The notes: generated from the sequence alone by a model not told the origin. A DNA stretch of 64,000 bases from Branchiostoma floridae (GCF_000003815.2 NC_049993.1:310001-374000); one strand, 5' to 3'. Shown: positions 25,734-37,745, counted from the stretch's first letter. Translations and numbers: made by a program.

Positions 25734-28700
25734 TCGCAGCGTCCCTGATCAGCCATGTCGTCAGGTGGTGTGCAAGGTGCGACAAAGGACGCGGGAGCAG
25801 GAGGGAAGGCCTTCAAGGCCAGTGATGGGGACTGGATCTGCTCCGATCCACAGTAAGTCCCAGCAGATACCACAGAAACACTTTCCCTGCCTACCTCATT
25901 TCGGTCGTCTCAGCACTCACTACCCATTGAACCCCCAAACTGCCTGAACACCTCAAACGACCTCAAACAACCTCAAACGATAAACATTGTACTCGACATG
26001 GGGCATTGACCTTGTATGTTATTTGTAGTTAGTCAGCTGGTTTCAAGATCGAAGCAATTTGAGGCTGAAAAATACTAAGTATACAATTATCCAAGTATTG
26101 TAAGTTGACAAATTAACAATGATAGAATTGTGCTATGCTGATAGTATGAGCCATTTATCGTTAATTACAACATCCACAGTTTTATCTCTTTACCTTACTG
26201 TCGTCTGTGACAAAAAAAGGTCTGGTGGTGACGTACCGAAATGCCCCAGTTCATCAGGAGGCCTAGGTGGTCGAGATGCTGGCAAAACGAAGCTTTCTAG
26301 TATCCACATAAATCCGTGTTCCTTGCACCGTAGTTGTACGTATTAGTTCTGTGAAAGTCATGAACATCTTATTCATCATCTGCAGGTGTGGGAACATGAA
26401 CTTCGCTCGCAGAACATCCTGCAACAGATGTGGCAAAGGTCTGTACATCCATCTCCCTTTATTACTGTATTCCCGGCAGGACTGAGTCTGAACATTGTAC
26501 TTAAATCCTGTACTTGTAATATTATTCAGGCATATGTTCGAACATGAAAACCTGGTGTTACCTGTACTTAAACAAACTAAATCATCGGTAGGTACCACTT
26601 TTGTGTCGGAAATTACAATTTAACTGTAATCCAACTTTGTATTTATTCATGTATGTACATTGCATGTATGTGTGAAAAGGCAACAACCTTACTTGCTGAT
26701 AACATGTTGCATCTCAGTTACTAGAAGGGCGGGGCTATTTGGGGGTATATGAATGTAGATGTAGATGAACATTTTATTTTTTTTATTTTTTATTTTTATT
26801 GCATTTTACAGTACAATATACAATTCACATTAACAAAAACATAAGGACATTGACAAAAACATAAACCACGGATCCAACGGGAAAGTAAAAGACAATGTAG
26901 GTACAAATTGGTAGTATAGGAAATATACAGACTGAAGTATGTAGCAAAATAATGTAAAACAGGATGAATAGATGGATGTAAACAATAATAAACAAATAAT
27001 TCGGACAAGAACGTTAGGAATTGTTACAAATAAAAGAATATAAGTGGAGCTATACAGTATGTATGGATGAAAGTTGAATACAAGATGTATTTGTACGTAT
27101 ACGTAAAATAATCAAACAATAGTAACCATACGTCAAAAAGAAACTTAAATAAATTAAACCAACATCAACAATGACGGTACACAAGAAGGCAAGATGATAG
27201 CAAGATGATGATGGTTTTTAGTTCAATTTGTGCATTATCGGACATTATTGTGCATTTTATTAAACATTCACCAGACTGAACCTACAAGCAAAGACATGTA
27301 GCCAAGGCCGTCTCCACTTGTTTTGTAGTCAGTCCATTGTGTGTAGTCACCTTTGTCAGTTTTGACTGGACACCAGTCTGTGCTACAATACCTACCTACC
27401 TACCTAGTCCCTTGACCTCCAGGTCGTTGGGGGGACAAGGTAGCCATGAAGATGGAGAGTTGCCTCCAGGTTGGTCTCTCCCTAGCCAGGGTTAACCTAT
27501 GCTACAATGTATGTTCCCATTTCTCGCAGACAAAGATTCCAAGGCTAAAGTCATCCGGACTGGAGGTGTGGAGATTGGGAAGGCTGCAGCAGAGAAGAGT
27601 AAAGGCTTGTTTAGTGCTGATGACTGGCAGTGTAAAACGTAAGCCAACAATCATCTTATATCTGCCACAGCAAATCTCATCTCCATGAGACAAAAGTGTT
27701 TTGCACCCCCCCCCCCCAACACCATAATTCAAAGAGGTGTTAGATTTTCTGCAATTAGCAGAAAATTTATGTGCCACAAAAGTTGATTTCTGGGTGAAAG
27801 TCGTGGGATCATGTAAGAAATACTAATGAACTGAAGTGTTTATAACACCAAAATACAATTTCTTATTACCTGTGACAAAAATGGTATTATTTGAATTTCA
27901 ATGAACATAAACATTTACACCAAATACAAGTTACTAAATACAAGTGTCAAAAATTAGGTGCACGGTTCCAATTTTCGGACACTGCTCACCTTTAACCTTT
28001 TTCTGTAGCACATAGATGTAGGTTACCAATTCCCTATTAGTTCCAGGGCTAGATAGCAGGGAGAGGGTTATATCTTGTATTTGGTTCATTTCACCAATGG
28101 ATTGATGTTTCCTGTGATGTGCACGTAGGTGTGGGAATGTGAACTGGGCCAGGAGGAATGAATGTAACATGTGCAAGGCACCAAAATATGGGAAGATGGA
28201 AGAGCGGACAGGTGAGTTTAAAGTCAAACACTCGTCTCTCGAATAAAGTTGAACACTGGTACACACATTTTTTCGGCCTCAAAATCACCCGGTACCTCCT
28301 TATTTTGGACAGTACGTTTCATTTTATTTTGTAACATCAGGGCATTGTTAACCAGCGGTTCCCATAAGGAATGAGTGTTGGGATTTTTGTACCCATATTT
28401 ATATTTTACTTCATACACAATATACTACAGGGCTCGAAATACTTTTTTCTGCATACCTGCACTGGTGCAGGTAACATTGAAAATTACCTGCATCAGACAA
28501 ATTTTACCTGCACCACTCTGAATTTAGGAAGTATGGATCATACTAATATTGTTCAGGAACCATTCCTATTTTTTCTTTTATTCTTTATAGGTGGTAACAG
28601 TCAATGCAGCTAATAACAATCCACATACTCCTACATTATCTGGCATTTATGTTTAAAACCCAGTACATGGACCAGTGCAGGTTAGGTGCAGGCAGACACC

Positions 28701-30232
28701 AGAAATACCTGCACAGCTCCAATTTTACCTGCACTAACCTGCATATGCAGGTGGTATATTGAGCCCTGTACTAGTAGGTTGAAATATCAATATTGTTTTT
28801 TTGTCACATTTCGTCTTCTTCTCCTTATCTTGCCAAAGCTGCAAATTGATTCATCTTCTTCATTTTTGGGCCAAATGAGATGCAAAGTTTTCACAAACAA
28901 TTACTAGTACATGTAGGTCCTGGCTCAGGTCTGGACCTTGACTATCATCATCCTCTGGACCAGGACTATAATAGTACTTGAATTTTCTGTACCCACCCCT
29001 AGTATATATTCATATCAAACTATATATGTTTTAGGATATGGAGGTGGTTATAATGAGCGTGAGGATGTGGAGTATGTGGAGAGAGAAGAGTCAGATGGAG
29101 AGTATGATGAGGTAAGTCCAACTTGTGTTGACTGTATCTTTGTTAGCCAGTATTAGTTCATAATTAATCATAATTCTTTCTTATTGAACTAGGTAAACTG
29201 TAATATCCAACACAAAAATTGGACTAATATTCGACTGAACAGCACCAGTCTTTGTCAAGGAATGAACAATCCACTGCTGTCGTGACGTCACGTTATATCC
29301 ACCGTCTCTGTTCAAGGATGGTTGTAAAGCTCTGAGGTAGATGGCTTCTTTGATCCCTCTAGCAATCTCTATGTCCAAGATTTTAAGTTTGTCCACTGAG
29401 ACCGAATGACCCGGTGATTCTATGTGAATATGTTGGGAAACTTCTGAGGTTGTTGAACTCGGGCGTCTGTGCTCAAGGAACCTGGTATTGAGTGATCTGT
29501 CAGACCTTGGGTGAGTCCAATTTTTGTGTTTGAAATTACAGTTTAACTAGTTCAATAATGACTTCTACCAACACAGATGAACTTTCAAGTTAAAATTCTT
29601 TTTGTTGTGATAGTATTACATAAAGGCAAGATTTAACAAAGTGAAAACCAGCTGTACACGTCATACTTTTTACAGTCATGGAAAGAGTATTCAGTCGCTG
29701 GAACCTGCCAATTTGCCGACATGGCCATACAGAATACACTGGTCATATCAGAAATATGTTACTGTATCCATGAGATCTCCCATGACTGAATAGCATTTCA
29801 AGCTTTTTAAATTGTCATCATCTGGTGTTGTCTCACTATAGGAACTATCTCAAACACTATTTACATTTTGATAACTGATACATAAAATGTATAAAAATAT
29901 GAGTTAGCATCCCTGTCATCTTCATCTATTATTAGATCGGATATTTATACCAGTATCACTTCAATACAAGTTTATTCCAGTGATACTGAAGAAGAGTGAA
30001 GGATGTCACTCAAAATGGCTGGAAGTAACCTCCAATTCTTGTCCAGTTTTTAGAGATTGAATTGTCTTTGGATATTGTTTACCAGGATGTCTTATCATCA
30101 CCACTGTCTTGTATGGTGTTTCTTCTTGGTTTATCTTTGCTTCTCTGTAATTGTAGTTTGGGAGAAAGAAGAAGAAATTCCGAGGTGCGACCAGCAAAGC
30201 TTCTACTCCTCCCAGGCAGGAGACTGGAGGGA

Positions 30233-30273
<41 letters not shown>

Positions 30274-33200
30274 AAGGATGATGAAGATGAGGAGGAGGAG
30301 GAGGGAGATGTCTCCAAATATGACTTGGACTCAGATGAGGTGGGGAATGCTGCATGAGGGCTAGTCAAAAAGTAATGCAAGTGATTTTATAGCAAGCTCA
30401 TTTTTTCATCAAATGAGTTTGGCACAAAGGTAAAGGCACATAATGTTATGTCAGAAATATTTTTGTAGATTTTACATACATACATTTAAGAGAGACTTCA
30501 GTGAGTTGATTTAAGATGACCATTCCCCTAGAAGTCTTTCAGAAGTTCAGTTCCTCTGGATCTGGCTTAAGTTTTAAAGACTGTATAAAGCTGACATCAC
30601 ACCTGTACTGTAAATGTCTCTATAGGTTAGAAGCAAAGGTTGATCCCTGAACTCACAGTGGTTCCTCTTTTATGAGGATGAACTGAAGTGTTACATTAGA
30701 GGCAGTTCTATTTGTAGCCGAATACGCCACATCTCACTTCCACCCCAGCAGTGAAAAAAGAAAAACTGATTGGATTTGGAAAGTGAAAACAAGCATGTGA
30801 CTCAAAGAGATATGCATTTGTATCCATGTGCAATTTCAGTTTCAGTAAACTCAGTAACTCATAATAGTAATCTGGACAAAAAATGGCATATTGCAGTCCC
30901 AAGGGGATGGGTGCCTGCCAAATTTCACCTCATTTGACATCAAAAGAGCTTGCTGTAAGGCCACTTGGGTTACTTTTTGACTCAACCTCGTGTATTTGGG
31001 GGTCACATTAACTGGGTGGATAGTGATCATTCTGCATTCTGCAACTCCAGGTGCAGAGATATAATACAAACTGTGCTGCTGCAGCACCAAAGTCAACCAA
31101 CAGGAGGCCCAAAGTCGACCTGCACCGTCATCATGCCACCCTGCACATATCCACCTACCAAAAACCATTGCAAACCTTCCAGCGGTTCTTGAGATATACC
31201 CCACATAACCTCCAGAGGGAAGACAGCATGGCAACAATACCTCCATATTTTTTTAATATTCCCTTTATTCAAACAACTTCTGTGACAAATAACTACACAT
31301 TTTACAGGCAATCACCCCACAAGTAGCATTTCCACCTATGATCACGTATCTGTAAGTTATCCATGTATCCAATACTTAGTGGTAAATTGTCACCCCAGGC
31401 CATCAGGTCTGTGAGTTGTTGAACCCGGCAATGCTGTAGTTGACCAGCAGTATTATCTGTGCTACTAGCTCAGCTGTGTTAGCCTGTGAGGGCTAAGGAA
31501 AAGATGGGTGATGCCCAGTAAATGTATGGTGTAAATGTATGTGCCATATGTGCACAGGAAAATCTTGTCATTTTCGATCAAATGATTCCTTGCTGTAGGA
31601 AGAGGATGATGCAGACCTGTCCAAGTATCAGTTGTCAAGTGATGAGGAAAACTCCCATCAAGGGAGCCACCATTCAAGTTCTGGCTCCAGCTCCCGGTCC
31701 AGCCGGTCCAGGTCCTCCAGTTCTGGCTCCAGGTCCGGGAGTTCCGCCTCAGCCCGATCACGGTCCAGGTAACATGGTAGAATGGTATGGTAACCGAAAA
31801 GGTCGTTATCACCTGTCCTTACTTCTCATTCTCTGTACTGCACAACTGTGTGAGTTACTGAAAGGGCTTGTAGGGAAAACGTCATGTATTTTTGTAGTGC
31901 AGAATTGTAATTCTGTAGATGGTTAAAACAATTTGGTATTGCTATTTATTATATATTGTAGGTAATTAACCTACTCCCTGCTAAGGTAGTCTTGGGGCAC
32001 CAGATTCATATTGTCACTGCGACTTGGGAAAGGTTCATTTTGTATGCATTATACACAAGTACATGAACATGTAGATTAGAGTTAACATACTGTTCATGTA
32101 TTATGTAAATTACATGTACTATCAGTAATTTTGTACAATCATGTTAGAGTTACGTTGTTACTTTTTGCAAGTTTGTGGGTTTGCATGTCTTTTTTGTGTA
32201 AATTTCAGGTCCAGGTCTAAACACGGTGAGAAGCGACGCCACTCGCAGTCTCGCTCTCGGTCAGGGAGCAGAAAACGTAATCGGCGCCGCAGTGGCTCAG
32301 GATCCCGCTCCAGCTCTGGGGAAAGGTTTGGGTCTAAATGTTAAGCAGAAGATAAACAAGTTGATTAGGAAGTACATGTACATTGTAATACAGTGGAAGC
32401 GGCTTATAAGGGAAGCCCATTTGCCAGCTGAATTTTCCCGACTAACCGGCGTTCCCGATTAAAAGATGTTGCTCGAAATGACCCGAGTGTGGATGGGGGA
32501 GGGGGGCATTGGTGAATGCATCGCACGCATTGACACAAAGAATACAAACACAATCATTTCTACCACAAATGATCATGTACTTAATACTTATCAAATATAA
32601 ATCGCAAGGAAATTCATTTTTATCAGTACATTTTACTTGTATCTACAAAATAATCAGTGTCCTTATCAGTTTTGACTCCTGGACTCGTTCGGAGAAATTC
32701 AACAACTCGGAGCTCTGGCATAATCGTTACTTAACCTTATCGACCAAATCCATAATATGATAAACTCCACAATACGTCTTAGCCACTTTCAGCGACAAAT
32801 TTATCCTTAATTGGTAATTGTAGCATAATTTGTTATGTGTGCGAAGTTCTGATGTTTTTAGAGTGGAAGAACCAATCGCGATGCATCAAAAGATGCGTTG
32901 ATCTCGTCTATAGTATCGGCTTGAAGAAAACAAAGAAATTGACTGCTAGCATGTGAAGCTACCAAAAAAACGTGAGGTACATATGCAAATGTGTTCTAAG
33001 TTTAATTGCCAAATGCAAATGCAAAAGTGTTTGATTAATAAAGAACCGATCAATTAGGGTACAGTGCACGCGCTGACTGCGTTACGTAAAATTTGTCGAC
33101 ATGTGATAAACAGACGAAAAACATCGCTACGTTGTAGGACAAAAATGCTCGTGGTCTTCAGACAAACTTTATGTACTACGCGGAAATAGTCGTCACTAAC

Positions 33201-36200
33201 TCCTAAATAGACTGTTAATCTTCATATCTACAAATTTTGAGGTTACGATGTCCACAGATTACACGGAAATTTTGCAACAGTTGACAGCGTAATTTTCAAA
33301 ACATTTCCCTCACGAAAACAAAGATGGCGGACGTAGCGTCATTTGTAGTACTAGTATCCCATGATTCCCCGCGGTGACCGCCAGGCCGCTCACTAGCGAC
33401 GTAGATTTCAATAGAAATCGCGACCTTTTCGGACTAAAAACAGAAAGTTTCCATACTTTTGGCGATCTGATGTCTTTATACAGAAAATTTTGGTTCATTC
33501 CTGCTGATTCTGGTGATTTGTTTGGCATATTTTGGGGTTAAGATGCGTAACGTTTTTTCCCGATTAGCCGATTTGGGCTTTGCAAATATGGGGTGCTGTA
33601 TACAATGGCTTAAATGGGAAATGGTTTTCGATTTCAGAATTCTTTGCAACTAGCCGATTTTTGCGCCAAAGCGTATTGCAAATAGCTGGTTTCCACTGTA
33701 AATTGCTGAGATATTAAGCATATCTGCAGAGACAATGTGGGAGATACTCTTGTGTAATAGACTTGTCTTCCTCAGAGTACCGTTGCGGTGTTATGATGTA
33801 ACTTTATCCATTGGCAAGTTAAAGCCATAACCCTGAATCATTCCTGCCTTATACTAATTGGACAATACAATACATTATTTGCTATCCAGCAGTTCAGACC
33901 TGTCTGTTGTTGACAGCATGACACTGAACAATGGAATGAGGTTTACATATACAATGGCAGAACTTACATGTAGTTGTCTGGAATGGCTCACTAACCTCAG
34001 AAGTCATCAATGACTGAAAGGCTCTCCCAAAAACCTACAGTTACTGTATCTACTACAGAGGTGGAGCATAGATGAGTAATGAATGAGTTGGTGAGAAGTC
34101 TGAACTATTGAGAGGAGAAGTCTGAACTATTGAGAGGAGAAGTCTGAACTATTGAGAGGAGAAGTCTGAACTATTGAGAGGAGAAGTCTGAACTATTGAG
34201 AGGAGAAGTCTGAACTATTAAGAGGAGAAGTCTGAACTATTGAGAGGAGAAGTCTGAACTATTGAGAGGAGAAGTCTGAACTATTGAGAGGAGAAGTCTG
34301 AACTATTAAGAGGAGAAGTCTGAACTATTGAGAGGAGAAGTCTGAACTATTGAGAGGAGAAGTCTGAACTATTGAGATGAGAAGTATGAACTATTGAGAG
34401 GAGAAGTCTGAACTATTGAGAGGAGAAGTCTGAACTATTGAGAGGAGAAGTCTGAACTATTGAGAGGAGAAGTCTGAACTATTGAGAGGAGAAGTCTGAA
34501 CCATTGAGAGGAGAAGTCTGAACTATTGAGAGGAGAAGTCTGAACTATTGAGAGAAGTCTGAACTATTGAGAGGAGAAGTCTGAACTATTGAGAGGAGAA
34601 GTCTGAACTATTGAGATGAGAAGTCTGAACTATTGAGATGAGAAGTCTGAACTATTGAGAGGAGAAGTCTAAACTATTGAGAGGAGAAGTCTGAACTATT
34701 GAGAGGAGAAGTCTGAACTATTGAGAGGAGAAGTCTGAACTATTGAGAGGAGAAGTCTGAACTATTGAGAGGAGAAGTCTGAACTATTGAGAGGAGAAGT
34801 CTGAACTATTGAGAGGAGAAGTCTGAACTATTGAGAGGAGAAGTCTGAACTATTGAGAGGAGAAGTCTGAATTGAGAAATATTTTGGTGCCATTGACTTG
34901 CCTGAGGATGTTATATTCCCTGCAAACAGTATTTTGATTGTGTAAACTGACAGGAAAGAAGCTAGGCAGACATCTAAGTCTTTATAATCTGATGGAGATT
35001 TTTTCAATTGTCAAATTTGTCAAAATCATTGTGCATTTGGCTTGCTTACTTCCTGTTGAAAGTGTGAACATTTGATAGGGTTCAAAATACCGAGTTGTTT
35101 AGTTATCATATCTTTTTAGTAGTTGCCCAGAGCAGTAGTAGTAGTATTAAAGCAAATATTGAGCTATTATACTTTTTAATTAAAGATCATTCAATTTTCC
35201 TCTGTAATTTTATTAAATTGATCCACATTTACTGCTTGCTAGCCGGCTGCTGTAACCTTTCTGCTGAATCAGTATTTTGATTGATTTTGCTTCTGGTTGA
35301 TGATTTGTAGAATAGGGCAACTTGTATTTCAAAATTACGGCACCTTTTTATGTACACAACTGGGGGACAATTTTTTTATGAACCAAGGGATTCTTCCTTC
35401 AGGCATTTTTGCTATGGGTGTGAATTTTTTTACCGTGAGCTTTCAAGAAGGTCTGATGTTGAAGGGAAACTTTGCTTTTGGCAACCTTGCTATGAAAAGT
35501 ACCCCTTGACCCCTTGGACAAAGTTTTCTTGTTTGTACAACCTTATTTTTCCGCTATACCGACAGTATATTTTGACTGTCAATCTGCTAGCAGTGCCAAT
35601 TGAAGTTCAGATACTGGTCTGTGTGTTTCCTTTCTGTAGACAAGTAACTTAAGTGTGCCAAAATCCTTCTTGATTGAAAGTAGATCCATGGTATTATGCC
35701 ATGATCTTGCTCCTCTTTGATGTGACCTGTGTGGTCCATGGTGTTAAGATGATGTGTCAGGTCCTGCTGTACTCCCTTGATACTCCATCACATTAGTCTG
35801 TGTAACACAGTCCAGGGCAGTAGCTGGCAGATGTTGGACAGGCTGCTAGAAGTGTGATTTAAGCAGGCTACATCACATAGCATGTCTACTGTTTGGTTTT
35901 ACAGTTTGCTGGTGCTGTTGTTAACACCTGATAAACAAATCTGCCAGTATTGGGGACACTGAGCTACTTATAGCTGTACCAAATCTGTGTTGGTATATAT
36001 GTATGTTTCCTCTGGGTACAGAATGTGGTGGTAGCTATGAAGGTGAGCCATTCCATATGATGTTGCTGACATCTAGTTTTGTGCTGTTTTCAGTTCTTTG
36101 TCATCTAGTAATCTCCTCTTGATAATGGTCTTAAGTCTGTCTCTGGAATAGAGGGTTTGTGAATGTGACATACATTTCATCCTCCTCAATAACAATGAAA

Positions 36201-37300
36201 GTCATATGTTTGTGTTCTTCACATAACAGCTTAAATTGTCGCCCACTAGTGGGGCATCATATCTGTATCATAGTGTATGGACCCAGTGTAGTCCACTATG
36301 GGACATGGGGACATATTACTGGCCTTGATTTCATGTATCCATCATGACTGGCTTACCCATCGTTGCCAGCAACACCATGATGTCTTTCTTTCTTCTGACA
36401 AGAATTGAGACAAGGGGGTATAACGTTACTGTACATGTACGTATAGACTCAGTCAATTTATCGTCATCACAAAGCAGCAAGGAGAAGTAACGGTTACTGT
36501 AGTAATTGTAAAGATTAAGAATACATTCTTGCCAGAACAATTACATCACAAGTCATTATAAGTCTGCTTTGCACTTCTAACATAGCCTGGAGTCCAGCCT
36601 TGTTTGCTTTGGTCTGCTCCTGAAGGTTGCTACCCTGTTGATAGGGTAACAACCATCTGGCCAGGAGCAGATCAAAGTGAAGATGGCTGGACTCCAGGCT
36701 ACTTCTAATGAGGCAAGTTCAGTGAATGTAAGCATAAATGTTATTTTACACTTAGGAATAAAGCAGATACATATAGACTTTCAAAATGTTTCTATAGCAG
36801 AAAAATAGACTTCTACATGACTATGTATATTCAACATCACTCGCAAGATTTTGTGCTGATGTATAATGTGTATCATATATACAATGTATGTGTAGTACAC
36901 TTTTGTTCACTTTGGGTATTTGACAGTTTTAATAGTTGAAAAGTCAATTTATTTAGACATTTCATTTTTTACCTTTCCTTTAAATGTGAGTGTGCAGCAT
37001 CCTGGTTTTGGCATGACAAGTGGCATTGTTGTATTTTCCATTATGCAAAAAAAAAAAAATATCAGGTTTTCATTATAAAAGATGAAAGTGTTGTACTATC
37101 CATTATTTGTGTTAGGAAGTACCGTTTTTATTTCAAGATCAACTGAACCTTCCCTCTATTCCTTTGTTAAACCTTTATTTCTGAGAAACACCGAAGTTAC
37201 CATTCATATTTCCTAAACTTTGATTAGGTGTACTTAATAAGGATAACAACATTTTTAAATTGTCCCTTTTCTTTCCAGACGTTCCTCATCTAGCTCCTAG
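25734..37300 (+). CDS. ZRANB2: ZRANB2, RanBP2-type zinc-finger splicing factor
   Basis: Complete coding model, nine coding exons: 25755-25852, 26386-26438, 27530-27638, 28129-28211, 29035-29111, 30157-30339, 31599-31768, 32209-32325 and 37279-37300. All GT-AG, all phases close; 912 nt, 303 aa (human about 330). The coding start is ATG 25755; 25734 is the probable exon start after a TTCCAG acceptor. Zinc finger 1: C29, C34, C45, C48 (DGDWIC, NFARRTSCNRC). Zinc finger 2: C85, C88, C99, C102 (DDWQC, NWARRNECNMC). Then a Gly/Tyr/Glu linker, a GRKKKKFRG basic patch, an Asp/Glu run with 13 Asp, two SKY.L.SDE motifs and an SR tail ending RRSSSSS. Known for the family: nuclear pre-mRNA binding at GGU-containing 5' splice sites and contact with spliceosomal proteins. 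Finger 2 has a C-x2-C first pair, finger 1 a C-x4-C. Divergent from the BRD10-like gene. Confidence 0.96.
25755..25852 (+). CDS. ZRANB2: ZRANB2 coding exon 1
   Basis: M1 to D32 plus two bases; donor CCACA|GTAAGT splits zinc finger 1 between its second and third cysteines. A non-coding leader exon may end at 25541 (CAGTG|GTAAGC). Confidence 0.93.
26386..26438 (+). CDS. ZRANB2: ZRANB2 coding exon 2 (rest of finger 1)
   Basis: Acceptor TCATCTGCAG, donor GGCAAAG|GTCTGT. It supplies C34, C45 and C48. Confidence 0.95.
26765..27130 (-). repeat. Retroposon 3' tail in ZRANB2 intron 2
   Basis: T-rich start (TTTTATTTTTTTATTTTTTA) followed by an A-rich unique body, as expected of a minus-oriented retroposon tail. 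No coding sequence. The rest of the intron (26439-26764, 27131-27529) shows nothing. Confidence 0.4.
27530..27638 (+). CDS. ZRANB2: ZRANB2 coding exon 3 (linker, start of finger 2)
   Basis: Acceptor TTTCTCGCAG, donor AAAAC|GTAAGC. It encodes the Lys-rich linker and C85 of finger 2. Confidence 0.95.
28129..28211 (+). CDS. ZRANB2: ZRANB2 coding exon 4 (rest of finger 2)
   Basis: Acceptor GTGCACGTAG, donor GGACAG|GTGAGT. It encodes C88, the RNA-contacting NWARRNEC loop, C99 and C102. A 341-bp CAGGGCT-ended MITE starts about 215 bp downstream. Confidence 0.95.
28428..28768. mobile_element. CAGGGCT-ended MITE, copy 2 (hAT-like?)
   Basis: 341 bp, ends CAGGGCTCGAAAT / ATATTGAGCCCTG, 5-bp duplication TACTA (28423-28427 and 28769-28773). 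It is collinear with 17734-18080. A dispersed word similar to 59880-59960 (TTCTTCTCCT, GATTCATCTTCTTC, TTTGGGCCAAATGA) follows at 28810-28880. Confidence 0.82.
29035..29111 (+). CDS. ZRANB2: ZRANB2 coding exon 5 (Gly/Tyr/Glu linker)
   Basis: Acceptor TATGTTTTAG, donor GATGAG|GTAAGT. It encodes GYGGGYNERE and an acidic stretch. Confidence 0.94.
29181..29544 (-). mobile_element. Penelope-like element fragment (GIY-YIG end)
   Basis: The minus-strand frame has ARGIKEAIYLRALQPSLNRD followed by GGYN, the C-terminal signature of the GIY-YIG endonuclease of Penelope-like retroelements. It is flanked by inverted arms of about 31 bp at 29195-29225 and 29514-29544 (AAACTGTAAT...TTGGACT). It lies in ZRANB2 intron 5; the remaining part of that intron (29545-30156) shows nothing. 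Confidence 0.75.
30157..30339 (+). CDS. ZRANB2: ZRANB2 coding exon 6 (basic patch, poly-Asp)
   Basis: Acceptor GTAATTGTAG, donor GATGAG|GTGGGG (weak). FGRKKKKFRG is followed by 13 consecutive Asp encoded only by GAT, then Glu runs and SKYDLDSDE. A pure coding GAT microsatellite, likely variable in length between individuals. Confidence 0.93.
30355..30991. mobile_element. mariner-like remnant in ZRANB2 intron 6
   Basis: Ends GAGGGCTAGTCAAAAAGTAA and, reverse-complemented from the right, GAGGTTGAGTCAAAAAGTAA. A TA follows the right end; the left TA has changed. A second left end of the same family is at 41398. No transposase frame is readable. Confidence 0.65.
31599..31768 (+). CDS. ZRANB2: ZRANB2 coding exon 7 (start of SR domain)
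   Basis: Acceptor CTTGCTGTAG, donor GGTCCAG|GTAACA. SKYQLSSDE, then Ser/Arg-rich sequence. Confidence 0.94.
32209..32325 (+). CDS. ZRANB2: ZRANB2 coding exon 8 (SR domain)
   Basis: Acceptor GTAAATTTCAG, donor GGAAAG|GTTTGG. It contains SQSRSRSGSRKRNRRRSGSG. Confidence 0.94.
32391..33698. mobile_element. pogo-like element with CAGTGGAA ends
   Basis: 1,308 bp in the last ZRANB2 intron. Ends CAGTGGAAGCGGC / GCTGGTTTCCACTG, flanked by TA at 32389-32390 and 33699-33700. Subterminal CGGCTAATCGGGAA-like words recur. No intact transposase. The interior holds a CpG-rich block with ZNF143- and YY1-like motifs (see 33300-33400). Confidence 0.75.
33300..33400 (-). promoter_or_regulatory. ZNF143-like and YY1-like motifs inside a transposon
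   Basis: Plus strand shows AAGATGGCGG (about 33321) and, about 30 bp on, TCCCATGATTCCCCGCGG preceded by ACTAGTA, which resembles the long ZNF143/Staf site. The block is CpG-rich in an AT-rich intron. Orientation is a guess. Confidence 0.35.
34096..34871 (+). repeat. 22-bp minisatellite, about 35 copies
   Basis: Unit GAGGAGAAGTCTGAACTATT plus GA. Variants include ATTAAG for ATTGAG, GATGAG for GAGGAG, one CCATT and a deleted unit (GAGAGAAGTC). It is located in the last ZRANB2 intron. Homogeneous units suggest recent expansion. Confidence 0.95.
34872..36580. other. ZRANB2 last intron, unassigned part
   Basis: AT-rich. The frame at 35297-35650 is coding-like in length but has no recognised motif and no splice support. 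Nothing else is seen. Confidence 0.4.
36583..36701. mobile_element. Foldback MITE with TAGCCTGG ends
   Basis: Arms TAGCCTGGAGTCCAGCC / GGCTGGACTCCAGGCTA are perfect; inner arms TTGCTACCCTGTT / GATAGGGTAACAA close a hairpin. An 8-bp repeat ACTTCTAA (36573-36580 and 36701-36708) is a plausible target duplication, as in hAT elements. Confidence 0.75.
37279..37300 (+). CDS. ZRANB2: ZRANB2 coding exon 9 (C-terminus)
   Basis: Acceptor TTCTTTCCAG, then seven codons ending SSSSS and TAG at 37298-37300. It is tiny and sits after a 4.95-kb repeat-filled intron. The phase fit, acceptor and Ser-rich end typical of ZRANB2 support it. Confidence 0.85.
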
Positions 37301-37745
37301 CTCCCATTCAAGCTGCCCAGTCCTCCTTGTTAACAGCTCCGAGTGGACAGCTACATGTAGAGGTTTCTGTGTTGTTGTTGTTTAAGGTGGGGAAGCCTGA
37401 CAGGTAGGACATTGGTATGTATTACATGTATGTAACTAGTGACATGGTCAGGACTGAGGGTACAGGGGTACTCTTGCACCAACATTTGGCCTTGAACTGA
37501 AGGCTTCGTGTCCCAAGAACAGGTTTAGTCTTATCTTTCAGAGGAAAGAAAAGTAGAAAGCAAAAAACACAGTATCAAAGATTTATTATACTTCTGTTAT
37601 TACGTTATCAATTGTATAGTTTTATGTATCATTGAAACACATATCTAGTGCCCTTTACAATACAATGATAGCATATTTGTTATCCAAATTCAATCTACCT
37701 TACCTGACCAAGAGTGTAGAGTGTGTCACAAAATAAAGAACCTGG
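37301..37745 (+). other. ZRANB2 3' UTR with poly(A) signal
   Basis: Non-coding sequence after the stop, ending near AATAAA at 37732-37737, the first canonical plus-strand signal downstream. Confidence 0.6.

Noticed and set aside
30062..30364. Poly-Met and poly-Ser frames
   Set aside because: They are out-of-frame readings of the GAT repeat in ZRANB2 exon 6.
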